The translations under genes and the position numbers were made by a program. 64,000 bases of DNA, taken from assembly GCF_009937955.1 (NCBI RefSeq), contig NZ_AP018439.1, forward strand, positions 2,480,001-2,544,000, in the 5' to 3' direction. This DNA comes from Undibacterium sp. KW1 (GTDB lineage: Bacteria; Pseudomonadota; Gammaproteobacteria; Burkholderiales; Burkholderiaceae_D). The notes beneath the pieces are model-generated. The model was not told the DNA's origin and searched no databases. It saw nothing but the letters and a program-made list of their open reading frames with translations. Positions 55,401 to 61,552 of this stretch are shown here, piece after piece. Position 1 is the stretch's first letter. Each line of letters opens with the position of its first letter.

Positions 55401-56158
55401 GCACAGCCACCAGCCCAGGCATCGTCAGCGCCAATTATGGCAACGGCAAAACCCTGGCATTTGGTTTTGACTGGAATGACACATTGAAAGCGCAAGGCAG
55501 CGAAAACCGCTGGTCGCTCATGATCAAGCAAGGCCTGGATTACCTGACACCGGCAGCCGCAGATTTGAATGCACTGCTGCCAGGTGACATCAGCACGCTG
55601 AGCAGCACCATCACCAATGCCGGTGCCGCCCAGCCTGTACGCATAGTCCAAAGCCTGCCAGCCGGATCAGTGATCAAGTCCAGTACGCCAGCCGCTACCA
55701 TAGGCAGTAATGGCAATGGTGATGTCACCGCCACCTGGAACCTGACAGCCGCTTCTGCTGCCGACACCATCGTCTCAGTGCGATGGCAGGCGCCGGTATC
55801 TGCCGGTACCTACAACGCCAACCTCGCCCTCAGCATGGTCAGCGGGGGCAATGCCACGCCTTACAAGTCGCAAGACCAGGCCATCAAAGTACAAAGCGCC
55901 AGCCAGATCAATGCGCAGACCATCACCTTGATACAAGGCCTGAGCCTGTCAACGCCAGCACAGCTTGCACAACGTACCGCCATTATTGATTTGCTCAACC
56001 AGGTCAATACTGCCATGAGCAGCAACAGCATGGACAAAGCCCTGCGCTTGCTGATCACCGTACAGGCCAAGCTCAAAAACATAGAAACCGGCGTCGGCCC
56101 GGCCAGCAAATCGCTGGCCAACTTGATTGCGGTGGTTGAACGGCAAATGGCGCGTTAA
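49448..56158 (+). CDS. Giant secreted mosaic protein (alpha/alpha toroid, carboxypeptidase-regulatory, FG-GAP, CARDB repeats)
   Basis: A 2236-residue exported protein. The start is GTG 49448 with GAGG nine bases upstream. A Sec signal peptide ends VHGAYA. Domains in order: a terpenoid-cyclase-type alpha/alpha toroid (about 40-290; LNRINVDGGFGGAPGYASN and AQLPDGSWGGDPYQTALALR); three carboxypeptidase-regulatory-like beta domains starting near 299, 388 and 475; an FG-GAP/VCBS part (about 776-1090; ADIDGSG, ADLDGDGKAEI, ADMDGDGIPEI, ADVDNDGHADL). Then a CARDB-like domain (about 1130), two long homologous units (1362-1802), a Rossmann-like region (about 1815-2000; WQNVLVYSACKRAADE) and a helical C-terminus. 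There is no autotransporter, LPXTG, PEP-CTERM or other anchor. Position suggests it is a substrate of the upstream secretin machine; a surface adhesin or scaffold is likely. Confidence 0.8.
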   Translation: MRLFQGSAVLQNVGTFVRNLLVGALFLVTLLVHGAYAQTTGPVVNGLKWLNTQILSDGKLGNEAQSIATPLQARAEVAQTLQLLASTPASLLTSISSEPDASTEYLARKIITLATAKADTSALMAQMLNRINVDGGFGGAPGYASNVLDTSLALLALKQADRTDGVVAALAYLQSVQGTDGSFQLNGRIDLYSSIYALAAYRAHASAVPLTASIQVLTTYLMAQQSSPGSWNSSVFLSCLAYENLHDFIPAVPTATAVQTYLLNAQLPDGSWGGDPYQTALALRALSISQYVPADPSLAIIKGKLLESQTGFAVAGVRVVLVGSKTVELTTGADGNFSFTNQTPGNYSLSFSLANYTSLSATTKVNAGQVMDLGVLKLSKISTATTATIYGVVSDALSGAPVPGVLVSGATFSTVTDMNGSYQFVNVLAGDVPLTVSKLGYKTVNNTIRVAAGATAVYSPKISASGNSSDVTSTSIFGQVMDAGSNQVLAGVDITIVDAAGPHTLKSDANGKFVQGNVLKDANGMVSMTFKLGQYLDTNTVAFIDGQSTVDMGQIRMRKVKAAVLLPQISIARIDRKNAITNPQSLELSGFLNVTLQNTGTADVPAGIKLLAFNDTNKNRLFDGNIDLKLGSASLASSIAPGQTVVVQVPVSGILPFRDAPIIVWADSEQGLVQISKDDNLKSSADFIEIKPDSTLFQPKLKWQWAGGTTMPDYNQVEMAPLVMPAGKGSKSSIIIFASFRHPSYRDGILRIVNGKDGSEVVTVTDPAYRISSVSHMAAADIDGSGEITIIAQKADNGLIAFSSTGAVKWMVPGTQFVSAWHGGGISIADLDGDGKAEIIYGKTVFNYDGTLRWNGGGDFIGDNYQRGYADVVAPYSIVADINRTGRPAVIAGASAYDADGRLLWQNNAVGDGFTAVANFTGDRYPQIVSVNSGKVHLLDHNGAIIWGPVYLPGGGHGGVPVIADMDGDGIPEIGIAGAFAYTVFGADGSIKWNVPTYDISSATGSSVFDFAGDHKAKVVYADQFNLKVYDSASAKILFSIPNTSDTSFEMAVVADVDNDGHADLIVPQSSGSAVGLRIYQDVNNAWVGVRSIWNQHSYHITNINDDGTVPRVEKNSWEVNNNYRLNARVDISATAAPDVTASFIRINDQGGVKSSGLTVRIGNAGLLPIAAGTPIAFYSGQAGGGNLLGTAVTGVDLNTNEYQDVTLNYSGSMASIKTLAVVADDDGKGAHTLSDFDISNNTVSFGLDGLAGSFAIAVNTDASSYPSNTNVQLTATVKNLGSFDNNAQVQFIVQTIDGVNVAVLPKQVVKIAATAQSQVLGVWNTGSTIAGKYQVLAQLLDANGVAFTQAQSAFTIGSGNTVLTAKLSTDKTSYGPADTVQLSDVISNATQNLPVDNIQVVTTVSNPDGSVRFSKTETLAQLPAANSKNYAYSLTLNGAAPGQYAVKVIATAGSTTVQSVASFVVTASSSNGSGLTGTVAVNPAQVAVGSALALNFSASNQGNSALTNQVLSVNIIDPVGQKVVAQFPYTSTIAIGGTFSGSTTWTAAGSVGSTYVAALTATFGANTVTLAQANFTLAAPQIKLNTVIDTDKSSYAPTDIIKLHDRLTNATSNQAANNLQVVVTVKNPDGSTRFTKTETVISLAANAAQDYNYSINLSAAPAGQYTTSVVVSIAGNTVLSQASGVFTVASTASTGSGLKGSITASAPQVSVGNLISFPFNVTNEGNAALTDLPLTVSITDATQKVIASFPYKTTLAMTASFAGNTDWTSAGTAGAQYTAVLSAKVGSNTLMLGQVSFTLTSSVVSLTIKQAATPWQNVLVYSACKRAADELLGKCAATKFPTENAATLAQCDTGRAGVLDTVLANQGISHTISTDATTFLTQLRSGNYSTYWISNGASALPEPAASELLAAVKRGQGFMLDSLVTATNPQLAQCSGVTNNGAYATALQQLSLSGGVFSGADLAGPATQTKLATAGGTVEATLKGTATSPGIVSANYGNGKTLAFGFDWNDTLKAQGSENRWSLMIKQGLDYLTPAAADLNALLPGDISTLSSTITNAGAAQPVRIVQSLPAGSVIKSSTPAATIGSNGNGDVTATWNLTAASAADTIVSVRWQAPVSAGTYNANLALSMVSGGNATPYKSQDQAIKVQSASQINAQTITLIQGLSLSTPAQLAQRTAIIDLLNQVNTAMSSNSMDKALRLLITVQAKLKNIETGVGPASKSLANLIAVVERQMAR
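53534..54855 (+). repeat. Two homologous ~220-residue units within the giant exoprotein
   Basis: Unit 1 (about 53534-54190) and unit 2 (about 54194-54855) align along their length: STDKTSYGPADTVQLSD with DTDKSSYAPTDIIKLHD, VSNPDGSVRFSKTETL with VKNPDGSTRFTKTETV, and FTASSSNGSGLTG-like linkers with STGSGLKG. They are clear protein-level duplications of a CARDB/Ig-like pair; the DNA has diverged. Confidence 0.8.
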
Positions 56159-56188
56159 GCGCAACGATGCACAAAACAGAATAATTGA

Positions 56189-57049
56189 ATGATCATGAAA
56201 CTAAATTTAAAACGTTCTTTAAACATCGGCGCTCGCTTGCTGATAGGGTTGATCTTGTCGCCCGCCTTAAGCCAGGCACAACAGATTGATCTGGGTGTGG
56301 CCGGACAATATTCAGCCTTTGTCTTTGGCAATGTCAGCAACATCACCAACGTCGATGGCCGCCTCGCAGTGGGCGGCATACTCAATACGCCGGGTGGCAC
56401 GGTCGGTGGCAGCGTCAACTACAACGACACCAACCCCGTCATGGTAGTTGCCGGTAACCTGACTTCTTATGGTGGCAGCCTCGGTAATAACAAAAACAAT
56501 GCTTACGCCGTGTATGCAGGCACGCTGGGTTCCAAGGCCGCGACTTATCTTGATTTCCGCAAAGTGGCCTTTAGCCCCATCGACTTCGAGGCCGAACGCA
56601 CTTACCTGAGTGTCTTGTCGCAGCAGATACGCAGCATGCCAGCAACGGGTACCGTCAGCCAGCTCTATGCCAAGGTCACCCTGACAGGCAGCAACCGCGA
56701 TGTAGAAATCTTTAACGTGACGGCAGACCATGTCGCCAGCACCCATGACTTTGCATTGGCGAACATCAAACAAAGTGCCTACATCATCCTGAATGTGGCA
56801 AGTAATGCCCAACGCACCCTCAAGTTTGGCATCACCATGACAGAACTGATTAACCGTAACAGCAAAGTGCTCGTCAATATGTACGATACCGAATTACTCA
56901 ATCTGAATAATTCCGGTTTCTTCGGTAGCGTCCTGGCTCCCTATGCCTGCATCAAGAATTCGGGCGGTAAAGTTGAAGGCACTGTCATTGCAGCCAGTTG
57001 GGATACCAATCTGGCTGTCGGGTCAACTCTGTTTGTGCCGACCAATTAA
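56189..57049 (+). CDS. Choice-of-anchor A family secreted protein
   Basis: A 286-residue protein. The signal peptide ends ALSQA, followed by QQIDLGVAGQYSAFVFGNVS. The body has the choice-of-anchor A pattern: VDGRLAVGGILNTPGGTVGG, VVAGNLTSYGG, LDFRKVAFSPIDFEAERTYL, then NVASNAQRTLKFG and GFFGSVLAPYACIKNSGGKV and EGTVIAASW. These beta-helical domains usually carry a C-terminal sorting signal (PEP-CTERM, LPXTG); here the protein simply ends FVPTN. Its position after the giant protein suggests an accessory surface protein exported by the same route. An ATG at 56195 is an alternative start. Confidence 0.85.
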   Translation: MIMKLNLKRSLNIGARLLIGLILSPALSQAQQIDLGVAGQYSAFVFGNVSNITNVDGRLAVGGILNTPGGTVGGSVNYNDTNPVMVVAGNLTSYGGSLGNNKNNAYAVYAGTLGSKAATYLDFRKVAFSPIDFEAERTYLSVLSQQIRSMPATGTVSQLYAKVTLTGSNRDVEIFNVTADHVASTHDFALANIKQSAYIILNVASNAQRTLKFGITMTELINRNSKVLVNMYDTELLNLNNSGFFGSVLAPYACIKNSGGKVEGTVIAASWDTNLAVGSTLFVPTN

Positions 57050-57161
57050 GACTGCAGGCTTTAAGCAAAAACAAGACCGTCTCAACAGACAGTCTCAGAA
57101 AATATCAAGCACTAAAAAAGCGACCTGGTTCGCCTGAATGACCCATTAAGAAGAGCACACT

Positions 57162-60100
57162 ATGTTCCGCAACATCACTGTACAACGCGCCATCTCTAGC
57201 CTGGTTTTAGTCACCTTCAGCAGCCTGACGCTCTATCCATGTACTGTATCAGCCCAGACACGCGCTGCGGCCGAGCGAAAAAGCAGCTTGCTCAAAGTGG
57301 GGCAGGTTACTCCTCTAGCCAGAGCTGCAACATTGCCGCTCTTGGCAAGCAGCACCAGTGCAGCCACCAAACCAACAAATTCAGAAGAGCGCCTGAGCCA
57401 GCTACTCAATCAAATCCAGGATGACGTCAAAGCTACCTCATCTACCGCAACAACGACCAGCAATACACCCGCCAAAGCGGGCCTGCTCGCGTTAGCCGCC
57501 ACGACCAACAGCAATACCACATTGCTCAACCAGCGCGTCAGCAGCATACGCAGTGCCAACACCCAAATCAACGCGATATACAGCGACATAGACCAAAGCT
57601 TCAAAGATACTGAACAACGTCTCAAAGATGCGAAGCTACCCGCAGAAATATTGACACGCCATCGCAAGGCCGTTGCCGACTACCAAAGCCGCCAGACGGA
57701 ATTCAACCAGATCATGGACAGAGTAGTCCAGGCCGATGACAAAGGGCAGACCAGTAACCGCCAGACAGCCTTGGCTGACCTCAGCGGCTTCATGGACAAA
57801 TACCCCAATGCCAAGCCGCATCAATATACTGACCCTAACAAACTGCCGTTTCGCAGCCCCAGCAACAACGTCAGAAAACCGAATGAAAGCAAGGCCCAAT
57901 ACCAGGCTAACCTGTTCAAGCCAAAAACTGAGAAACTCATGCCCGCTGGCCCGCCAGTGAATGCGCAAGGCTCAGCACAGCCATCTTTACCCGCAATCCC
58001 GACTGCACAAGACATCGCAGAGACAGAAGATGTGCAACTGACGCCTGCCATCAAGGCACAGGCTGCCGCCTTGAACAACAACCCTGTGCAAATCTATAAC
58101 TGGGTCAGGAACAACATCAGCTTCATCCCCAGCTACGGCAGCATACAAGGCAGTGAACTGACATTACAAAACAAACGTGGTAATGCCTTTGATACAGCCA
58201 GTTTGCTGATCGCTCTGTACAGGTCAGCAGGCATACCTGCGCGCTATGTGTACGGCACCATTGACGTACCAGCAGACAAGGTCATGAACTGGGTAGGTGG
58301 TGTCACCAAGATAGAAGCTGCACAGAGTTTATTGGGGCAGGGCGGTATTCCTAATACTGGACTGATCAATGGCGGCACGATCGCAGCGATCCGTATGGAG
58401 CATGTGTGGGTTGAGGCCTTTGTGGACTACTCACCTAGCCGGGGTGCGATCAATAAAAACCCGAGTACCTGGGTGCCGATGGATGCGAGCTTTAAGCAGT
58501 ATGAGTTTACGCCACAAGTTGATTTGTTAAAGACCGTAAAATTCGATCCAGTTGCTTTTAAGCAGACATTCCAGAAAACGGCAGTAGTTGACGCTAACGG
58601 AAGCAGGTTCTCTGGAGGAGATAGCAGTGCTATTGCAAATGAAATAGAAGAATTTCAAAGCAAGGTAACAGCATGGAGGCAATCTGTTGGGGATGTTGAA
58701 GCATTGGATAAATTGCAGGGCAAGAAGACAATCAGGTCAATTTCTTCACCCATTTTGTATGGGGCGTTGCCTTACAAGATTGTAGTGCAGGCAAGTGAGT
58801 TCCAAAATTTACCTGCAAACTTAAGGTGGGGAATTACCCTCGAGTATTTTGCAGGTGAAAACGATGGTTTGCAAAGCGCAGTATTCTCGAAATCGATTTC
58901 ATTGCCTCAGCTTGGAAATAAAAAACTCGGTTTGACATTCGATGCAGCAACCAATGCTGATGCAGCATTACTCCAGAGTTTGCGAGCAGAAAATGCTGCG
59001 AGTCTGCCAGCCTACCTTGTAAGCGGAATACCTAAATTAACCCTAGATGGCGCATCCATTGCTTCTGGCCAGGCTGTTCAATTTGGTACTAGGCAAACCG
59101 TAGTATTGACGATGACAGATCCAATTGGTGCTCATGGTCAAGCTATAAATTATGAAATCACAACTGGTGATGAGACCGTATTTGCAATCAATTCATCTGG
59201 AGTTTCTCAGGCCATGTTGGATGACAGATTAGCCAAATTTGCTTCAAATAATGCATCTGAAAATTTGCAGACAGTCAGTTTGATGTTTTGGTATTTGCAT
59301 GACACGAATGATCAAATTATCGCAGCGACGCAAAAGGTCACTGCTTTCAGATTGCCTTCTGTAGGCGCATTTGGTTCACCGCTTACAACAAGTTATTTTT
59401 TTGGGATCCCGCGATCGGCAGCATATAAAGGTCGATATGCCGATGTTAAAAGAGTTTTGATTGCTGCTACAACAAACGATGGAAAAGTCCCAGTCTCTTT
59501 CATGGCGCAAAGTGGACTACAAGGCTCAGATTTTGAGGGGCTTGCATTTGATGCTACCTTCAATCGGCCTGTTGGTTCAGGTGGCTCAGCAACACGTTTA
59601 ATCAACCGTGCAAGAGAGAGTGGTTTAGCCATTCTAAGGATTACATCGAATAATCAGGCTGATTTGCAAGCATTGGCAATACCTGCAGAAGTAAAAGCGG
59701 ATATTCAAAATGCAATCGCAACAGGAAAAGAAGCAATCGTCCCAGAGGGTGTGATGAGCGGTAGTTGGCACGGGATTGGATACATCTTGACTGACCCTAC
59801 TACAGGTGCTGGTGCATACATGATCAATGGAGGCTATAACGGAGGTGTAGATGAGCCTGGCTGTGATGACGATGGAACAGCGACTGCCCCAGTAACCACA
59901 CCGGTTGCTGAACCGCATTATGGTATTTATATGCTTATCGCATTTGCAGCCATTGCCATTTTAGCAGCGCCATTTGTTGTTGGAGCAGCTGTTGAAGTGG
60001 CAATAGGTCGAGCACTTTTTGGTGTAACAATGCTAGTTGTTGCAAGCGTTTCAAATTCAGCACCTCCTCCAAATATTCAACTTACACCAGGTGGAACTAA

Positions 60101-60479
60101 AGTCTGGGAAAGCACCTTTGGTCGGATATATGGAAAATTACCAAGCGGTATGCCTGAAACTAGTTATCCTGGTTATGGTCTCTCACGTGAGCTAGACAAT
60201 TTTACTTGTACAACAAATCTACTTGATAAATTAAGAGAAATACAAACAAGAGCCTGTGAAAAGCCAAGCAAATGTAAAGGAAATGAGTGTAATGTGAGTG
60301 TTCTTCAAGGGAACGTTGCAAATGGAAATGAATGTATTCAAGCGCGGATTGATGTCATGCAGCAGTGTTTTAAAGGCGGAAATAAATCACACTGGGATGA
60401 AGTGATAACAAGGATAAATAGTTTGGCGAATTGTGCAGATTGCATCGCTAATATATCTGCTCGGCAATGTATAAAATAA
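57162..60479 (+). CDS. Secreted transglutaminase-like protein with a Cys-rich, toxin-like C-terminal tip
   Basis: An 1105-residue exported protein with a signal peptide ending CTVSA. A helical region (about 100-240) precedes a transglutaminase-like fold at about 305-450 (QIYNWVRNNISFIPSYGSIQ, then RGNAFDTASLLIALYRSAGI, EHVWVEAFV and VPMDASFK). The His and Asp of the triad are present but the Cys position is occupied by Ala/Phe, so it is probably non-catalytic. A conserved block (GSWHGIGYILTDPTTGAGAY, about 865) is followed by a hydrophobic stretch (about 921-962). The tip, about 985-1105, has nine Cys and the pattern ECIQARIDVMQQCFKGGNKS, recalling the 'novel toxin 16' type. Base composition becomes AT-richer from about 58530. 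Together with the small gene 12 bases downstream this looks like a polymorphic toxin with immunity. Toxicity is inferred. Confidence 0.75.
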   Translation: MFRNITVQRAISSLVLVTFSSLTLYPCTVSAQTRAAAERKSSLLKVGQVTPLARAATLPLLASSTSAATKPTNSEERLSQLLNQIQDDVKATSSTATTTSNTPAKAGLLALAATTNSNTTLLNQRVSSIRSANTQINAIYSDIDQSFKDTEQRLKDAKLPAEILTRHRKAVADYQSRQTEFNQIMDRVVQADDKGQTSNRQTALADLSGFMDKYPNAKPHQYTDPNKLPFRSPSNNVRKPNESKAQYQANLFKPKTEKLMPAGPPVNAQGSAQPSLPAIPTAQDIAETEDVQLTPAIKAQAAALNNNPVQIYNWVRNNISFIPSYGSIQGSELTLQNKRGNAFDTASLLIALYRSAGIPARYVYGTIDVPADKVMNWVGGVTKIEAAQSLLGQGGIPNTGLINGGTIAAIRMEHVWVEAFVDYSPSRGAINKNPSTWVPMDASFKQYEFTPQVDLLKTVKFDPVAFKQTFQKTAVVDANGSRFSGGDSSAIANEIEEFQSKVTAWRQSVGDVEALDKLQGKKTIRSISSPILYGALPYKIVVQASEFQNLPANLRWGITLEYFAGENDGLQSAVFSKSISLPQLGNKKLGLTFDAATNADAALLQSLRAENAASLPAYLVSGIPKLTLDGASIASGQAVQFGTRQTVVLTMTDPIGAHGQAINYEITTGDETVFAINSSGVSQAMLDDRLAKFASNNASENLQTVSLMFWYLHDTNDQIIAATQKVTAFRLPSVGAFGSPLTTSYFFGIPRSAAYKGRYADVKRVLIAATTNDGKVPVSFMAQSGLQGSDFEGLAFDATFNRPVGSGGSATRLINRARESGLAILRITSNNQADLQALAIPAEVKADIQNAIATGKEAIVPEGVMSGSWHGIGYILTDPTTGAGAYMINGGYNGGVDEPGCDDDGTATAPVTTPVAEPHYGIYMLIAFAAIAILAAPFVVGAAVEVAIGRALFGVTMLVVASVSNSAPPPNIQLTPGGTKVWESTFGRIYGKLPSGMPETSYPGYGLSRELDNFTCTTNLLDKLREIQTRACEKPSKCKGNECNVSVLQGNVANGNECIQARIDVMQQCFKGGNKSHWDEVITRINSLANCADCIANISARQCIK

Positions 60480-60491
60480 ATAGGGGCAAAT

Positions 60492-61085
60492 ATGAATTTT
60501 AATAAATCCCTTCGTATCACAAGTTATTTTGAGGAAGCCGTATATGAGATTTTTCCAATGCAGCCAATTCCTGTTATTCCTGAAAATACGGAATCGGATT
60601 TTAAAGCTCAAGCATGGGTTTTGTTGAATGGCAGGACATGGAGTGAAGTAATTGGGTTGCGTTTATATGATGGTGGGTTAAACCTTCATTTCATTGCTTG
60701 GTTAAGGGATTTACCCTTAGATGTCGTCAGATATTACTTGCCAAGCCACTTAATTGTGGCTTCAATATTGATTTACTATAATGTTGAATCGAATCATCCA
60801 ATTGATTTGGTTGAGGCTTTGATTTTGCCACCATCCAAGGACGAAAAATTACTTGCTGACATGGATTCTGAGCTTTCACTTGTTTCTCGTTTGGAATATG
60901 AATGGGAAAGTCGATTGGATTTATACAAAATCATGAATCCAAAAGAGCGCGCCTGTATCGCTTATTTTCTTGATATTTATGGAGAATATAAAGAATCGGA
61001 ATTTACACCGCCTGGCTTTGAGCTTTTCAAGAAAAATACTGAATACTGGAGAAATTCGTCATTGCCTTGTTCAGTATTTGATTAA
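60492..61085 (+). CDS. Probable immunity protein for the upstream toxin-like tip
   Basis: A 197-residue soluble, acidic protein with no signal peptide, starting 12 bases after the stop of the transglutaminase-like gene with GGGG upstream of the ATG. No family is recognised with confidence. Visible features are an internal repeat-free alpha/beta make-up, a Leu/Ile-rich middle (LPSHLIVASILIYYNVESNH) and a C-terminal helix with KERACIAYFLDIYGEYKE. It is distinctly AT-rich (60541-60600 is 21/60 G+C by my count). Small cytosolic genes directly after toxin tips are typically immunity genes, so that role is inferred from position and composition alone. Confidence 0.6.
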   Translation: MNFNKSLRITSYFEEAVYEIFPMQPIPVIPENTESDFKAQAWVLLNGRTWSEVIGLRLYDGGLNLHFIAWLRDLPLDVVRYYLPSHLIVASILIYYNVESNHPIDLVEALILPPSKDEKLLADMDSELSLVSRLEYEWESRLDLYKIMNPKERACIAYFLDIYGEYKESEFTPPGFELFKKNTEYWRNSSLPCSVFD

Positions 61086-61162
61086 GGAATCTCTGATTAA
61101 GTAAACGCAACCCGATTCAGAAACGTTAATAGAAGCATGTTCCACCGTCAATCATTAAAGCC
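61086..61162. other. Spacer after the immunity gene
   Basis: First part of a 467-base stretch (61086-61552) with no intact gene before the insertion sequence. It shows no hairpin terminator for the toxin/immunity genes. The rest of the stretch holds an IS5-type fragment and a repeat cluster, listed separately. Confidence 0.4.
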
Positions 61163-61270
61163 ATGAGACAGACTACATTTGCCCAAGGAAGCTTTGCACA
61201 AAGAAGGGGTCACCCATTAGCCCCCGGTAGTCAAGTAGCCGAACAACATACTCGCAACACACCGCGATAA
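61163..61270 (+). pseudogene. IS5-family transposase N-terminal fragment
   Basis: A 35-codon frame beginning MRQTTFAQGSF, which matches the usual start of IS5-type transposases (MRQTTFA-SFERY). After residue 11 the similarity ends. The bases at this point (GCTTTGCACAAAG, 61190-61202) resemble the terminal repeats of such elements, so an internally deleted copy is possible. Not functional. Confidence 0.45.
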
Positions 61271-61320
61271 TATTTACTGCGCCACCACACGCTTGTTTCA
61301 AAATGCCGTCGTGCCTTTTT

Positions 61321-61394
61321 GCCCTGTTCAGTGTTCAGTTAAACAAAATCCCTTCGTGCCCTGTTCAGTGTTCAGTTAAACCAAGTCCTTTCGC
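61321..61394. repeat. Two tandem 37-base units
   Basis: Unit 1 (61321-61357) and unit 2 (61358-61394) are identical over the first 24 bases and differ at four later positions by my count. Part of a third, degenerate unit precedes them (about 61300-61316). They are not spaced like a CRISPR array. Confidence 0.8.
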
Positions 61395-61450
61395 CAGATC
61401 AGCATTTTTTGCAAAATCTGGCAAAGGTTTTGATTCAGTTGAACACTGAA
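61393..61450. repeat. Inverted-repeat cluster next to the tandem units
   Basis: GCCAGAT (61393-61399) pairs with ATCTGGC (61416-61422). TGAACACTGAA (61440-61450) is the exact complement of TTCAGTGTTCA, present in both tandem units (61327-61337 and 61364-61374). The arrangement could fold into alternative hairpins. It may be the end of a small non-autonomous element. Confidence 0.6.
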
Positions 61451-61552
61451 CTGATCATTTTTTGCTCATCGCGAGTAGTAAAAATTGTTCACCTGATTAA
61501 AATACAGGCAAATTATTTACTTGAGACGAGCACCACCCTGAACACCTAAAAA

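Noticed and set aside
53678..55651. Minus-strand frames of up to 239 codons opposite the giant exoprotein
   Set aside because: They are shadows of the repetitive coding sequence; the plus-strand frame is continuous over 2236 codons with clear domains.
61300..61394. Possible short CRISPR array
   Set aside because: The 37-base units are tandem without distinct spacers and there are no cas genes.
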